A stretch of DNA of 64,000 bases from Rothia halotolerans (lineage in GTDB: Bacteria > Actinomycetota > Actinomycetes > Actinomycetales > Micrococcaceae), in the NCBI RefSeq assembly GCF_004136635.1, contig NZ_NOIU01000002.1:62001-126000 (forward strand). Reading direction: 5' to 3'. Positions 7,602 through 17,101 of this stretch are shown piece after piece (position 1 is the stretch's first letter; every line of letters begins with the position of its first letter). Under the pieces are notes generated by a model that was not told the origin of the DNA, did no database searches, and saw only the letters and a list, made by a program, of their open reading frames with translations. Made by a program: the position numbers and the translations under genes.

Positions 7602-9020
7602 CTAGCCCTGGCCGACGACCGGCCCGAGCACGTCGCCGATCACCCGCGCCGCCTCCGGGAAGCGCTCGGGGCGCGGGCCGGAGTAGTTGAGGCGGACGTA
7701 GGCCCCGGCGGGCTCCGCCGGGAACCACTCGCCGCCCGGCGCGATCACCACGCCGCGCCCCTCGCACTCGCGGGCGAAGCCCTCGGCCTCGACGCCCTCG
7801 GGCAACCGGACCCAGAGGTTGAGCCCGCCGAGCGGCAGGTGCTCGAGGGTCGCGGCGGGCGCGTGCTCCCGCAGGCTCCCGGCCAGGAGGTCGCGCCGCT
7901 CCCGGAGCTGGCGCCGCAGCCCCCGCCGGTGCGCCTCCCACCCGGGCTGGGCGACGACGTCGAGCGCCGCCGCCTGCAGGAGCCCGCTGACGTACATCGA
8001 CCCCGCCGCGTGGTCGGCGAGGATCCTGTCGCGGGCCGGCCCCCGGGCGACGACGGCCGCGACGCGCAGCGCCGGTGAGACGCTCTTGGTCAGCGAGCGC
8101 AGGTAGATCACGTGTCCGTCCCCGTCCTGGGCCGCCAGCGGCCGCGGGTCGCTGTCGATGGCCAGGTCGTGCGCCCAGTCGTCCTCGATGAGGAACGCCC
8201 CGTGCCGCCGCACGACGTCGAGCAGCTCCTCTCCGCGCCGCGGTGACCACTGCGCGCCCGTGGGGTTCGCGTACGTCGGCTGGGCGTAGAACGCGCGGGC
8301 GCCGGAGAGCTCCAGGGCCCGCTCGACCTCGGCCGGCTCCGGCCCGCGTGGCCCCGAGGGGACCGGCACGAGGACGACGCCGGCCTGCCGGGCGGCGAGG
8401 ATCGCGCCCCAGTAGCTCGGGGACTCGATCAGCAGCGGCCGGCCCGGGCCGACGAGCGCGCGGAAGAGCGAGCTGAGCCCGCTCTGGCTCCCGGGGAGGA
8501 CGAGCACGTCGCGGTCGCTGGGAGCGGTGGCCCCCGCCGGGGCCGTCTCGGCGAGCTCGGCGGCGAACCAGGCCTGGAGCTCCGGCAGGCCGGCAGGTGG
8601 GGAGCGGGTCCCGGCCGCCTCGGTGCGCGCCGCCCGGGCGAGCGCCGCGCGGACCAGCCGCCCCGGCAGCAGTTCCTGCGCCGGGTAGCCGGAGTGCAGC
8701 CCGATGAGGTCGGGGGCGAGGGTGCGCTGCGTCGAGGAGAGCAGCCGGCCCTGGGCGGGCGGCGGCCCCAGGGCGGCGGTCTGCCAGCCGTAGTCCGCGG
8801 GCCGGGCCGGGCGCCGCGCGCGGACGAAGGTGCCGACGCCGGGGCGGCTCTCGACGAGCCCCTGGGCCGCGAGCATCCGCATGGCCTTCTGGACGGTCAC
8901 CGGGCTCGCGCCGTGGTCCGCGCTCAGCCGCCGGTTGGAGGGCAGCCTGGCGCCGGCCGGCGCCTCGGCGATCCAGGCCCTCAGCGCCGAGGCGATCCGC
9001 TCAGTGCTATCGTTGTTCAT
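7602..9020 (-). CDS. MocR-type GntR/aminotransferase fusion regulator
   Basis: A 472-residue protein with an N-terminal GntR winged helix (about 5-70; 'LPSNRRLSADHGASPVTVQKAMRMLAAQGLV') joined to a fold-type I aminotransferase domain (about 110-465). The PLP lysine is in 'LRSLTKSVSPALR'. MocR proteins are usually PLP-sensing transcription factors rather than metabolic aminotransferases. ATG at 9020 overlaps the ATG of the divergent EamA transporter at 9019 (shared CATG), and a pair of CGTTATC direct repeats lies just inside the transporter frame, so direct control of the exporter is likely. Confidence 0.85.
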   Translation of the reverse strand: MNNDSTERIASALRAWIAEAPAGARLPSNRRLSADHGASPVTVQKAMRMLAAQGLVESRPGVGTFVRARRPARPADYGWQTAALGPPPAQGRLLSSTQRTLAPDLIGLHSGYPAQELLPGRLVRAALARAARTEAAGTRSPPAGLPELQAWFAAELAETAPAGATAPSDRDVLVLPGSQSGLSSLFRALVGPGRPLLIESPSYWGAILAARQAGVVLVPVPSGPRGPEPAEVERALELSGARAFYAQPTYANPTGAQWSPRRGEELLDVVRRHGAFLIEDDWAHDLAIDSDPRPLAAQDGDGHVIYLRSLTKSVSPALRVAAVVARGPARDRILADHAAGSMYVSGLLQAAALDVVAQPGWEAHRRGLRRQLRERRDLLAGSLREHAPAATLEHLPLGGLNLWVRLPEGVEAEGFARECEGRGVVIAPGGEWFPAEPAGAYVRLNYSGPRPERFPEAARVIGDVLGPVVGQG

Positions 9021-9996
9021 GAAAGACAATAGTAACGTTATCTCAACATTACCCACAGCGTTATCCTCCCGGGCCGGGCTCTGGTGGGGCCTGCTCGGCG
9101 TCGCCGCCTTCTCCTTCACGGTCCCCTTCACCCGGGTCGCGGTCGAGGGGATCCCGCCCCTGTTCATCGGCTCGGCTCGCGCCGTGGTCGCGGCGGTCCT
9201 CGCGGCCCTCGTGCTGGCTATCACCCGTCAGCGCCGGCCGGACCGGCGGCAGTGGGGACGGCTGGCGCTCGTGGCCGGCGGCGTCGTGCTCGGCTTCCCG
9301 ATGCTGACCTCCTACGCCCTGACGACGGCGCCCGCGAGCCACGGCGCGGTGGTCACCGGCCTGCTCCCCGCCGCCACCGCGCTCGTGGCCGTCCTGAGGG
9401 GCAAGGAGCGCCCGCCGCGGGCCTTCTGGGGGTTCACGGCCCTGGGCGCGGCGGCCGCGCTCGGCTTCGCCGCGCTGCAGGGCGGCGGCCTCGGCACCCT
9501 GCACTGGGCTGACCTCCTGCTCTTCGGTGCGGTGCTCGCCGCGGCGGTCGGCTACGCCGAGGGCGGGCTGCTGGCCCGCGAGCTGGGCGCCTGGCAGACC
9601 GTCTCCTGGGCCCTGGTCCTCGCCTCGCCCCTGATGCTCGTCCTCACCCTCCTCTCGGCCGTCGAGGAGCCCCCGGCCGGGACCCCGGTCCAGTGGCTCG
9701 CCTTCGCCTACCTCGCGGTGGTGAGCATGTACCTCGGCTTCTTCGCCTGGTACCGGGGGCTGGCCATCGGGCCGATGACGCGGGTCAGCCAGATCCAGCT
9801 CGCCCAGCCCGTGATGAGCATCGTGTGGGCCGCGCTGCTCCTGCGCGAGGAGCTCACCTGGCCTACTGTCCTGGGCGGGGTCGCGGTGGTGGGCTGCGCG
9901 CTGCTGGCCGTGCGCGCCCGGGCCGGAGCCAGGGGCGTTCGGCCCGTCGCGGAATCGGGCCGGGCCGTGCCCTCGTCGGCAGAGTCGGGTCGATAG
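9019..9996 (+). CDS. EamA/DMT family transporter
   Basis: A 325-residue inner-membrane protein with about ten hydrophobic segments in two EamA halves, the second opening 'LHWADLLLFGAVLAAAVGYAEGGLLARELG'. The family exports amino acids and metabolites. The first 18 residues are polar and AT-rich in DNA, because the same bases carry the MocR promoter and putative operators. The only in-frame ATG is 9019, which shares CATG with the MocR start. Pairing with a MocR regulator is common for amine, amino acid or vitamin B6-related exporters; the substrate is not known. Confidence 0.85.
   Translation: MKDNSNVISTLPTALSSRAGLWWGLLGVAAFSFTVPFTRVAVEGIPPLFIGSARAVVAAVLAALVLAITRQRRPDRRQWGRLALVAGGVVLGFPMLTSYALTTAPASHGAVVTGLLPAATALVAVLRGKERPPRAFWGFTALGAAAALGFAALQGGGLGTLHWADLLLFGAVLAAAVGYAEGGLLARELGAWQTVSWALVLASPLMLVLTLLSAVEEPPAGTPVQWLAFAYLAVVSMYLGFFAWYRGLAIGPMTRVSQIQLAQPVMSIVWAALLLREELTWPTVLGGVAVVGCALLAVRARAGARGVRPVAESGRAVPSSAESGR
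9036..9065. promoter_or_regulatory. Direct repeats CGTTATC, putative MocR operator
   Basis: CGTTATC occurs at 9036-9042 and 9059-9065, 23 bp apart (about two helical turns), within an AT-rich stretch in an otherwise very GC-rich region. The first copy sits in the palindrome TAACGTTA. Direct repeats two turns apart fit the dimeric head-to-tail MocR binding mode (GabR, PdxR). The site lies inside the first codons of the transporter. Confidence 0.5.
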
Positions 9997-10040
9997 CCTG
10001 GAGCCGGATCCCTGAGGCGCAGTCGTATCGGAGGCAGAGC

Positions 10041-10982
10041 ATGGCAGAGGCGGGCGGGCGGCGTCGTCATCCGGAGCGGGCGGAGGCGGAGCGCGAGGCG
10101 GCTCCGGCGGATGCGGGGTCCGGGAGGCCCTCTGCAGAGGCGAGGCCCGATGCGTCCGGAGCGGATGCGGGGCCCGGGGCGGCTAGCGTCGCCGCGGAGG
10201 AAGCGGCCGGGGCGGCCTGCCGGGGCGACCCCTGGGCGGGCTCGCCGCCCGCGCCGGACGCCTCGATGGTCGCCTTCGCCCGGCGGATGCGCGGGGAGTT
10301 CACCCGCTTCCTCATGGAGTACCGCTTCGCCGTGGACGAGGTGCTCACCAAGGTGACCATCCTCCGCGAGGAGTTCCTCCACCTGCACCGCTACAACCCG
10401 ATCGAGCACGTCACCTCCCGGGTGAAGACGCCGGAGAGCATCCTCGGCAAGGTCGTCCGCCGGGGCATCGCCCCCGAGCTGGCGACCATCCGGAGGCACA
10501 TCACCGACATCGGCGGGATCCGCATCACCTGCGCGTTCATCGCCGACACCTACCGGGTGCTCGAGGCGCTGACCTCCCAGGACGACGTCCGGGTGCTGGA
10601 GATCAAGGACTACATCGCGGATCCGAAGCCGAACGGGTACAAGAGCCTCCACGCCATCATCGAGGTGCCGGTCTTCCTCTCCACGGGCACCGTGCCCGTG
10701 ATCGTGGAGGTGCAGATCCGCACCATCGCGATGGACTTCTGGGCCAGCCTGGAGCACAAGATCTTCTACAAGCACGCCGGGGAGGTGCCGGACCACATCG
10801 CCAGCGACCTCGCCGAGGCGGCGGCCGCGGCCGAGCAGCTCGACCGCCGCATGGAGCAGCTGCACACCGAGGTGCACGGCCCCGCCCCGAGCGAGGCCGA
10901 GGGCCCCGCGGACACGGAGATCGACGACGCCCTGCTCCGGCGGCTGTGGGAGCTCTCCCGCAGCTCAGGCACCGGTCCCTGA
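10041..10982 (+). CDS. (p)ppGpp synthetase-type RelA/SpoT domain protein
   Basis: A 313-residue protein. Residues about 85-275 form a RelA/SpoT nucleotidyltransferase domain: 'VTSRVKTPESILGKV', 'ITDIGGIRITCAFIADTYRV', 'DYIADPKPNGYKSLHAI' (G-loop) and 'VEVQIRTIAMDFWASLEHKIFYK'. No HD hydrolase, TGS or ACT domain is present, so this is a small alarmone synthetase-like enzyme making pppGpp/ppGpp or pGpp. The first 75 residues are Ala/Glu/Gly/Pro-rich and probably disordered. ATG at 10041 is preceded by 'ggaggcagagc'. Monocistronic, followed by a hairpin. Confidence 0.85.
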   Translation: MAEAGGRRRHPERAEAEREAAPADAGSGRPSAEARPDASGADAGPGAASVAAEEAAGAACRGDPWAGSPPAPDASMVAFARRMRGEFTRFLMEYRFAVDEVLTKVTILREEFLHLHRYNPIEHVTSRVKTPESILGKVVRRGIAPELATIRRHITDIGGIRITCAFIADTYRVLEALTSQDDVRVLEIKDYIADPKPNGYKSLHAIIEVPVFLSTGTVPVIVEVQIRTIAMDFWASLEHKIFYKHAGEVPDHIASDLAEAAAAAEQLDRRMEQLHTEVHGPAPSEAEGPADTEIDDALLRRLWELSRSSGTGP

Positions 10983-11031
10983 TCGAGGAGCCGCCCGCCG
11001 GATCCCGCCGAGGGGCCCTCCGCTCGAAACC

Positions 11032-11066
11032 CGGCCGGGGGAGCCGTTCGCAGGCTCTCCCGGCCG
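11032..11066. terminator. Hairpin terminator after the RelA/SpoT-type gene
   Basis: A 14-bp stem (11032-11045 with 11053-11066, one G-U pair) and a seven-base loop, 49 bases after the stop. Confidence 0.65.
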
Positions 11067-11159
11067 AGGACCCCACCGGGGACCCCTGGCCGCCCGCCCT
11101 CCACGGTGACTAGAATCACAGGACAGTGCAATGACGCGCGACACCAGGAGGAACGCCGA

Positions 11160-12682
<1,523 letters not shown>

Positions 12683-12683
<1 letters not shown>

Positions 12684-13096
12684 TGGGCGACGCCGCACCG
12701 CAGGCCCTGGAGTCCCGCCCCGCCGTCGAGGGGGAGCGGGACTCCCGGGTCGCCCTGAGCCCGGCCGCGGTCCGGCTGCTGCGGACCCTGTGGGACATCC
12801 ACGGACCGCTGATGTTCCATCAGTCCGGCGGCTGCTGCGACGGCTCCTCGCCTATGTGCTACCCGACCGGGGACTTCCGGTCCGGGGACGCGGACGTGCT
12901 GCTCGGCGTCTTCGACCTGGACGACGACGCCGGGTCCCGGCTCGGCGAGCTCGAGTTCTGGATGAGCCGCGAGCAGTTCGAGTACTGGCGGCACACGCAC
13001 CTGACGGTCGACGTCGTGGACGGGCGGGGCTCCGGCTTCTCCGTGGAGGCGCCGGAGGGCAAGAGGTTCCTGATCCGCAGCCGGCTGATGGGCTGA
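12683..13096 (+). CDS. DUF779 domain protein, aldehyde dehydrogenase partner
   Basis: A 137-residue protein with the DUF779 signature 'MFHQSGGCCDGSSPMCYPTGDF', a paired-cysteine region, and a C-terminal 'FSVEAPEGKRFLIRSR'. The ATG overlaps the aldehyde dehydrogenase stop (TGATG), so translation is coupled. The family is regularly found beside ExaC/AldA-type dehydrogenases; its biochemical role is not established. The conserved cysteines suggest metal or thiol chemistry, which is inference. Confidence 0.85.
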
Positions 13097-13353
13097 GCGC
13101 TCGGCCCGGTCCGGGTTGCCCCTGTCCCGGTCCGGGCTCTCCGCTCCGCCCCGGCTCGCTCCTGTCTTGGCCCGGTCGCTCCGGTCTGCCTCTCTGGGCC
13201 GCCCCCGTCCCGGCCCGGGCGCGCCGGTCCGGCGGTGCTAACCTCGTCCAAGGGAGCGGCCGCAGGCGTCCGTTCGGAGCATCGCGCCGGCCTTCCCCGC
13301 CCCGATGCTCCCTCGTGCCCGCGGCACGCCGAGAAGGAAGAACCGACCCGACC

Positions 13354-14619
13354 GTGCCCCTCGTCCCCTCGGCCCGCAGACGCGTCGCCCTGCTGCCCGC
13401 GCTCGCGTCCTGCGTGGCGGGCATCGTGCTCCTCCACGCCCTCCTGCTGCGGATCGCGCGGCTGCGGTTGGACGGCGCGGAGGCCGGGGTGCCGGCCGGG
13501 GCGGAGGCGGCGTCGTCGGGCTCCGGATGGTTCGACGCCGTCGCCGGCCTGCTCGCCCAGACCACCGCACCGCAGTTCTACGGCTCCGCGCTGGCGGGGC
13601 TGGGGATGATCGCGGGCGCCGGGGCGGCCCACCTGGCGGCCTCGCGGCGCTCGCGCTGGCGGGGGTTCGACGTCGCCTACGGCACCAGGCTGTGGCCGTG
13701 GGTGCTCGCCGCGGCAGGCCTCGCGCTGATCCTGTCCGACCTGCTGTGGGGCCGGGTGCGGCTGGAGGGGCAGTGGGGGGCGGCCTTCTCGGCCTTCGTC
13801 TCCGCCGCGCCTGCGATCGTGCTGATCTACGGCCCCGGCTGGCGCACCGCCGTGACCGGGGCCGTGCTGGGAACCCTCACGACGCCGCCGCTCGCCCTCC
13901 TGCTGGTCTCCGCCGCGGCAGACCCGCTGGGCCTGCCGCGCGTGACCGGGAGCGTGGCGGCCATGGCCCTCGGCGCGCTGGCGTCCTTCCTGATCTGCCG
14001 GGCGCTGCCGTGGATGCGGGCCCCCGCCCCGCTCCCGCCGCGCCGCGACGTCCAGGTGGAGGCCAACCTCATCGCCGAGCAGGGCGCGGCCGGCTCGGGA
14101 GGGCGTCGCTGGTGGCGCCGCCGCGGCCGGCGCCGGGTCCGCGGCTTCGGCATGCACGACGCGCTCTGGCTACCCCGCCGCGCGCTCGCGGACTTCACCG
14201 AGGCGCAGTTCTACGGCAGAGAGTGGGCCTCGCTGGGCCTCATCGGCGGGATGCTGGTGGGCTGGTGGTGGACGCTGCCGGCGGGAGCGGGCGTCTCCGC
14301 CCTGATCCCGGACGTGCTCGCCGCCCAGCTGCTCACCGCCTGCCTGGCGGTGTGGCTCTACGCCGACCGGTGGTCGGCGGAGGGCTGGTACCCGACCTTC
14401 GTGCCGATCGTCTCCCTCGTCCCGGCCGCCGTGCTCGACCTCGGGGGCGGCTGGCCTGTCATCCTGGCCGCCAGCGCGCTGGGCGCGGTGATCGGCCCGA
14501 GCCTGGCCCGGAGGATCGCGCGGCTGCTGCCGGTGGACTTCCACCCCTTCATCGGCAGCGTGGCGGCGATGTGCCTGCTGACGGCCGGGGGAGTGCCGGT
14601 GCTGCGCCTGTTGCTCTGA
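13354..14619 (+). CDS. Unrecognised integral membrane protein with two-fold internal repeat
   Basis: A 421-residue protein with about nine to eleven hydrophobic segments and no family I recognise. It contains two copies of one unit: 'QFYG' at 74-77 and 285-288, each followed by an A/S-LG-x-I-x-G helix; a 'G-x-GW' turn at 160-163 and 364-367; and 'GSVAAM' at 199-204 and 400-405. Spacings agree (86/39 versus 79/36 residues). An Arg-rich cytoplasmic linker (about 224-265) joins the halves. The start is taken as GTG 13354 with 'aaggaag' 13 bases upstream; TAACCT at 13239-13244 (TG-extended) is a possible -10. Transporter-like architecture, but function unknown. Confidence 0.7.
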   Translation: MPLVPSARRRVALLPALASCVAGIVLLHALLLRIARLRLDGAEAGVPAGAEAASSGSGWFDAVAGLLAQTTAPQFYGSALAGLGMIAGAGAAHLAASRRSRWRGFDVAYGTRLWPWVLAAAGLALILSDLLWGRVRLEGQWGAAFSAFVSAAPAIVLIYGPGWRTAVTGAVLGTLTTPPLALLLVSAAADPLGLPRVTGSVAAMALGALASFLICRALPWMRAPAPLPPRRDVQVEANLIAEQGAAGSGGRRWWRRRGRRRVRGFGMHDALWLPRRALADFTEAQFYGREWASLGLIGGMLVGWWWTLPAGAGVSALIPDVLAAQLLTACLAVWLYADRWSAEGWYPTFVPIVSLVPAAVLDLGGGWPVILAASALGAVIGPSLARRIARLLPVDFHPFIGSVAAMCLLTAGGVPVLRLLL

Positions 14620-14697
14620 GGCGCCCCACGGGCGCCCTCTCCGGCTCCGCCCCTGCATCCGGAGCCCTCCTGCACCGTGCCCGTCCGCAGGCGGCGT

Positions 14698-14789
14698 CAT
14701 CCGGCACCCGCCCCTTGCCCGCCTTCGCGCGGCCGATATCATCCGGCGCCTTTCCCCCCCCCTCGCACGCCCGGCGTCATCCGGCGCCC
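14698..14789. repeat. Three direct repeats TCATCCGGCRCC upstream of glpT-like gene
   Basis: TCATCCGGC(G/A)CC occurs at 14698-14709, 14739-14750 and 14778-14789, about 40 bp apart (41 and 39), all on the same face of the helix and ending 29 bases before the transporter ATG. A degenerate copy (GCATCCGGAGCC) lies at about 14655. The spacing suggests a regulatory array rather than chance. Confidence 0.5.
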
Positions 14790-14818
14790 CGCGACGCGGG
14801 GCGTGGTACCTTGCGGGC

Positions 14819-16243
14819 ATGACTCAGCACTCGCACCATGAGGCGGGAGAGGCCGGGGGGCGACGTCGTTCCGGCTGGCTCTCCGTCCCCGCCCCGCGCC
14901 CCCAGCTCGATCCCGAGACCGTCCGGCACCGGTATCCTCGGCTGAGGACCCAGGTCTTCCTCGGCATCTTCATCGGCTACGCCGCCTACTACCTCATCCG
15001 CAACAACGTCCCGCTGGTGGCCTCCATCCTGGAGGCCGAGTACGGCTTCAGCACCTTCGGCCTCGGCCTGATCACCAACGCGGCCCTGCTCTCCTACGGC
15101 TTCAGCAAGTTCCTCACCGCGATCATCTCCGACCGCTCCAACGCCCGCTGGTTCCTGCCCATCGGCCTGGTGCTCTCGGCGATCGCCAACATCGTGCTGG
15201 CCTTCTCCTCGGCGCTGAGCGTCACGGTCGCCCTGTTCGCGGTCATCATGATCTTCAACGGCCTCTTCCAGGGCATGGGGTGGCCGCCCTCGGGCCGGGT
15301 CGTGGTCCACTGGTTCTCGACCAACGAGCGCGGCTCCAAGATGGCGATCTGGAACCTGGCGCACAACGTCGGCGGGGCGGGCGCGGGCCTGCTCGCGGCG
15401 GCGTCGATCTCGGCGTTCGGCCAGTGGCAGGCCGCCTTCTGGGCGCCGTCGATCGTCTGCGTGGTGCTGGCCGGCGTCGCCTTCCTGCTGATCAGGGACA
15501 ACCCGCCCTCGCAGGGGCTGCCGCCGATCGCGGAGTACCGGGACAACCCGGACAAGGTGGAGACCACCGAGGCCGAGGACTCCGAGTCCACGTGGGAGCG
15601 GGTGCGCAAGCACGTCCTGACCAACCGGACCATGATCAACCTCGCCCTGGCCAACGTGTTCGTCTACACCCTGCGCTACGGCGTGCTGGTGTGGGCGCCG
15701 ATCTACCTTGTCCAGGTGCGCGGGGCGGACCTCGGGGCGGGCATCGCGGGCTTCTCGGTCTTCGAGCTCGCGGGCATCCCTGGCACGCTGCTGTGCGGCT
15801 GGGTCTCGGACAAGGTGTTCAAGGGGCGGCGCTCGCCGGCGGGCGTGCTCTTCCTGGTCGGCGTGGGGCTCGCGGTGCTGCTGTACTGGCTCCCGGCGCG
15901 CGACGAGCCGCTGTGGCTGGCCTACACGGCCCTGGTGCTGATCGGCGGACTCATCTACGGGCCGGTCATGCTGATCGGCCTGCAGGCGCTGGACCTCTCG
16001 CCCAAGCACGTGGCGGGCACCGCCGCGGGTTTCACCGGCCTGTTCGGCTACGCCCTCGGGGCGACGCTGGCCTCCTCCGGCGTCGGGTTCATCGTCCAGC
16101 GCTTCGGCTGGGACCAGGCGTTCATCTTCATCCTGGTCTGCGTGGCCCTGGGCATCCTCTTCCTGCTGCTGGTCAACACCGACGAGAAACGGCTCGCCGA
16201 GCGGGCCCGCCGTCGCGCGGAGCAGGGGGAGCCGGAGTCCTGA
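14819..16243 (+). CDS. Organophosphate:phosphate antiporter (GlpT/UhpT-type MFS)
   Basis: A 474-residue, twelve-segment MFS protein of the organophosphate:Pi antiporter family: 'FIGYAAYYLIRNNVPLV' in TM1 (the family's YxxY..RxN pattern), 'NGLFQGMGWPPSGRVVVHWF' in TM4-5 and 'LAHNVGGAGAGLL'. Likely substrates are glycerol-3-phosphate, phosphoglycerate or hexose phosphate in exchange for phosphate. ATG 14819 has TACCTT (14807-14812) six bases upstream and no ribosome site, suggesting a leaderless transcript. A triple direct repeat lies immediately upstream. It is not adjacent to the glycerol regulon at 31-36 kb. Confidence 0.85.
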   Translation: MTQHSHHEAGEAGGRRRSGWLSVPAPRPQLDPETVRHRYPRLRTQVFLGIFIGYAAYYLIRNNVPLVASILEAEYGFSTFGLGLITNAALLSYGFSKFLTAIISDRSNARWFLPIGLVLSAIANIVLAFSSALSVTVALFAVIMIFNGLFQGMGWPPSGRVVVHWFSTNERGSKMAIWNLAHNVGGAGAGLLAAASISAFGQWQAAFWAPSIVCVVLAGVAFLLIRDNPPSQGLPPIAEYRDNPDKVETTEAEDSESTWERVRKHVLTNRTMINLALANVFVYTLRYGVLVWAPIYLVQVRGADLGAGIAGFSVFELAGIPGTLLCGWVSDKVFKGRRSPAGVLFLVGVGLAVLLYWLPARDEPLWLAYTALVLIGGLIYGPVMLIGLQALDLSPKHVAGTAAGFTGLFGYALGATLASSGVGFIVQRFGWDQAFIFILVCVALGILFLLLVNTDEKRLAERARRRAEQGEPES

Positions 16244-16295
16244 CGGCCTCGCACGTGCCCGCCGGTTCCGCGCCGGCCGCGCTATCCTGAGAAGC

Positions 16296-16925
16296 GTGGT
16301 GGAATCGGAATCTCAGCCCCGCCGGCGGGGGCGCCCGCGCAAGGCGCGCACCGGCGACGCCCGGGCGGCGATCGCCGACGCCGCCTCCGCCGAGTTCGCC
16401 GAGAAGGGGTACGATGCCGCCTCGATCCGCGGCATCGCCCGCCGCGCCCAGGTTGACTCGGCGCTGGTCCACCACTACTTCGAGTCCAAGGCCGGGCTGT
16501 TCGCCGAGGTGGTCAGGCTTCCCGTCCGCCCCGACGAGGTCATCAGGCCCAGCCTGGAGGCCCCGGACGCCCGCCTCGGCGAGTCGATCGCGCGCGCGGT
16601 GCTCACGGCGTGGGAGCGGACGAGTGTGAAGTCGGTCGGGGTGACCATGCTGCGCTCCGTCGTCAGCGACTCCGCCGCCGGCCGCCTCATCCGGCAGTTC
16701 CTGATGCGCGAGATCAAGGGATCCATCGCGCGGCGGCTGCGGGCCGGGGGAGCCGACGCCGAGGAGGCGGACCTGCGGGCGACGCTGGTGCTGAGCCAGC
16801 TGGCGGGCGCCCTCATCATGAGGCACGTCCTGGGGCTCGAGCCCCTGGCATCGCTGCCGGTCGAGGACGCGGTCGCCCGCCTTGCCCCGGCGGTGCAGGC
16901 GCACCTCGACGGGATCGCCGGGTAG
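16296..16925 (+). CDS. TetR/AcrR family regulator
   Basis: A 209-residue repressor: a basic N-terminal 'RRRGRPRKA' tail, HTH at about 20-65 ('SIRGIARRAQVDSALVHHYFESKAGLFAEVV'), then a ligand domain. The start is GTG 16296 with TATCCT seven bases upstream (possible leaderless transcript). It precedes the ABC exporter operon, whose promoter carries a perfect 10-2-10 palindrome (17080-17101), the presumed target. No matching palindrome is seen before tetR itself, so it may not be autoregulated. Confidence 0.85.
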   Translation: MVESESQPRRRGRPRKARTGDARAAIADAASAEFAEKGYDAASIRGIARRAQVDSALVHHYFESKAGLFAEVVRLPVRPDEVIRPSLEAPDARLGESIARAVLTAWERTSVKSVGVTMLRSVVSDSAAGRLIRQFLMREIKGSIARRLRAGGADAEEADLRATLVLSQLAGALIMRHVLGLEPLASLPVEDAVARLAPAVQAHLDGIAG

Positions 16926-16936
16926 GAGGCTGGGAC

Positions 16937-16955
16937 AACGGCCGCGGGGGCCGTT
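16937..16955. terminator. Short hairpin after tetR
   Basis: AACGGCC (16937-16943) and GGCCGTT (16949-16955) around a five-base loop, 12 bases past the tetR stop, followed by TT. A modest terminator. Confidence 0.45.
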
Positions 16956-17054
16956 TCCGGCGCACTCTGCCCACCCGCTGTCCGGGGAGCCCAGCCCCTG
17001 GCCCCTGACCGGAGAGCGCAGGCCCGCCCCCTCCCAGGACGTATTCCCGAGCCC

Positions 17055-17101
17055 TTGACCCCGGCGTCGGCCGGTGCCATTATTCATCACATGATGAATA
17101 A
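17055..17101 (+). promoter_or_regulatory. Promoter, leaderless start and TetR-type palindromic operator of ABC operon
   Basis: TTGACC (17055-17060), a 17-base spacer and CATTAT (17078-17083) form the best -35/-10 pair in the window. Transcription would begin at about 17090-17091, the A of the ATG. A perfect inverted repeat, TTATTCATCA (17080-17089) and TGATGAATAA (17092-17101) with CA between, covers the -10, the start point and the first codons. A bound TetR dimer would block polymerase directly. Confidence 0.8.

Noticed and set aside
7507-8250. A minus-strand frame encoding a Val-Gln repeat through the ACCTGG microsatellite
   Set aside because: It lies out of frame with the MocR gene and has no homology; the repeat merely keeps the frame open.
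10041-10982. Full-length bifunctional Rel enzyme
   Set aside because: No HD hydrolase, TGS or ACT domain; only the synthetase-type domain is present.
14698-14789. Possible CRISPR-like array (evenly spaced short repeats)
   Set aside because: Repeats are only 12 bp, just three copies, spacers are GC-rich and similar in composition, and there are no cas genes; better read as operator repeats.
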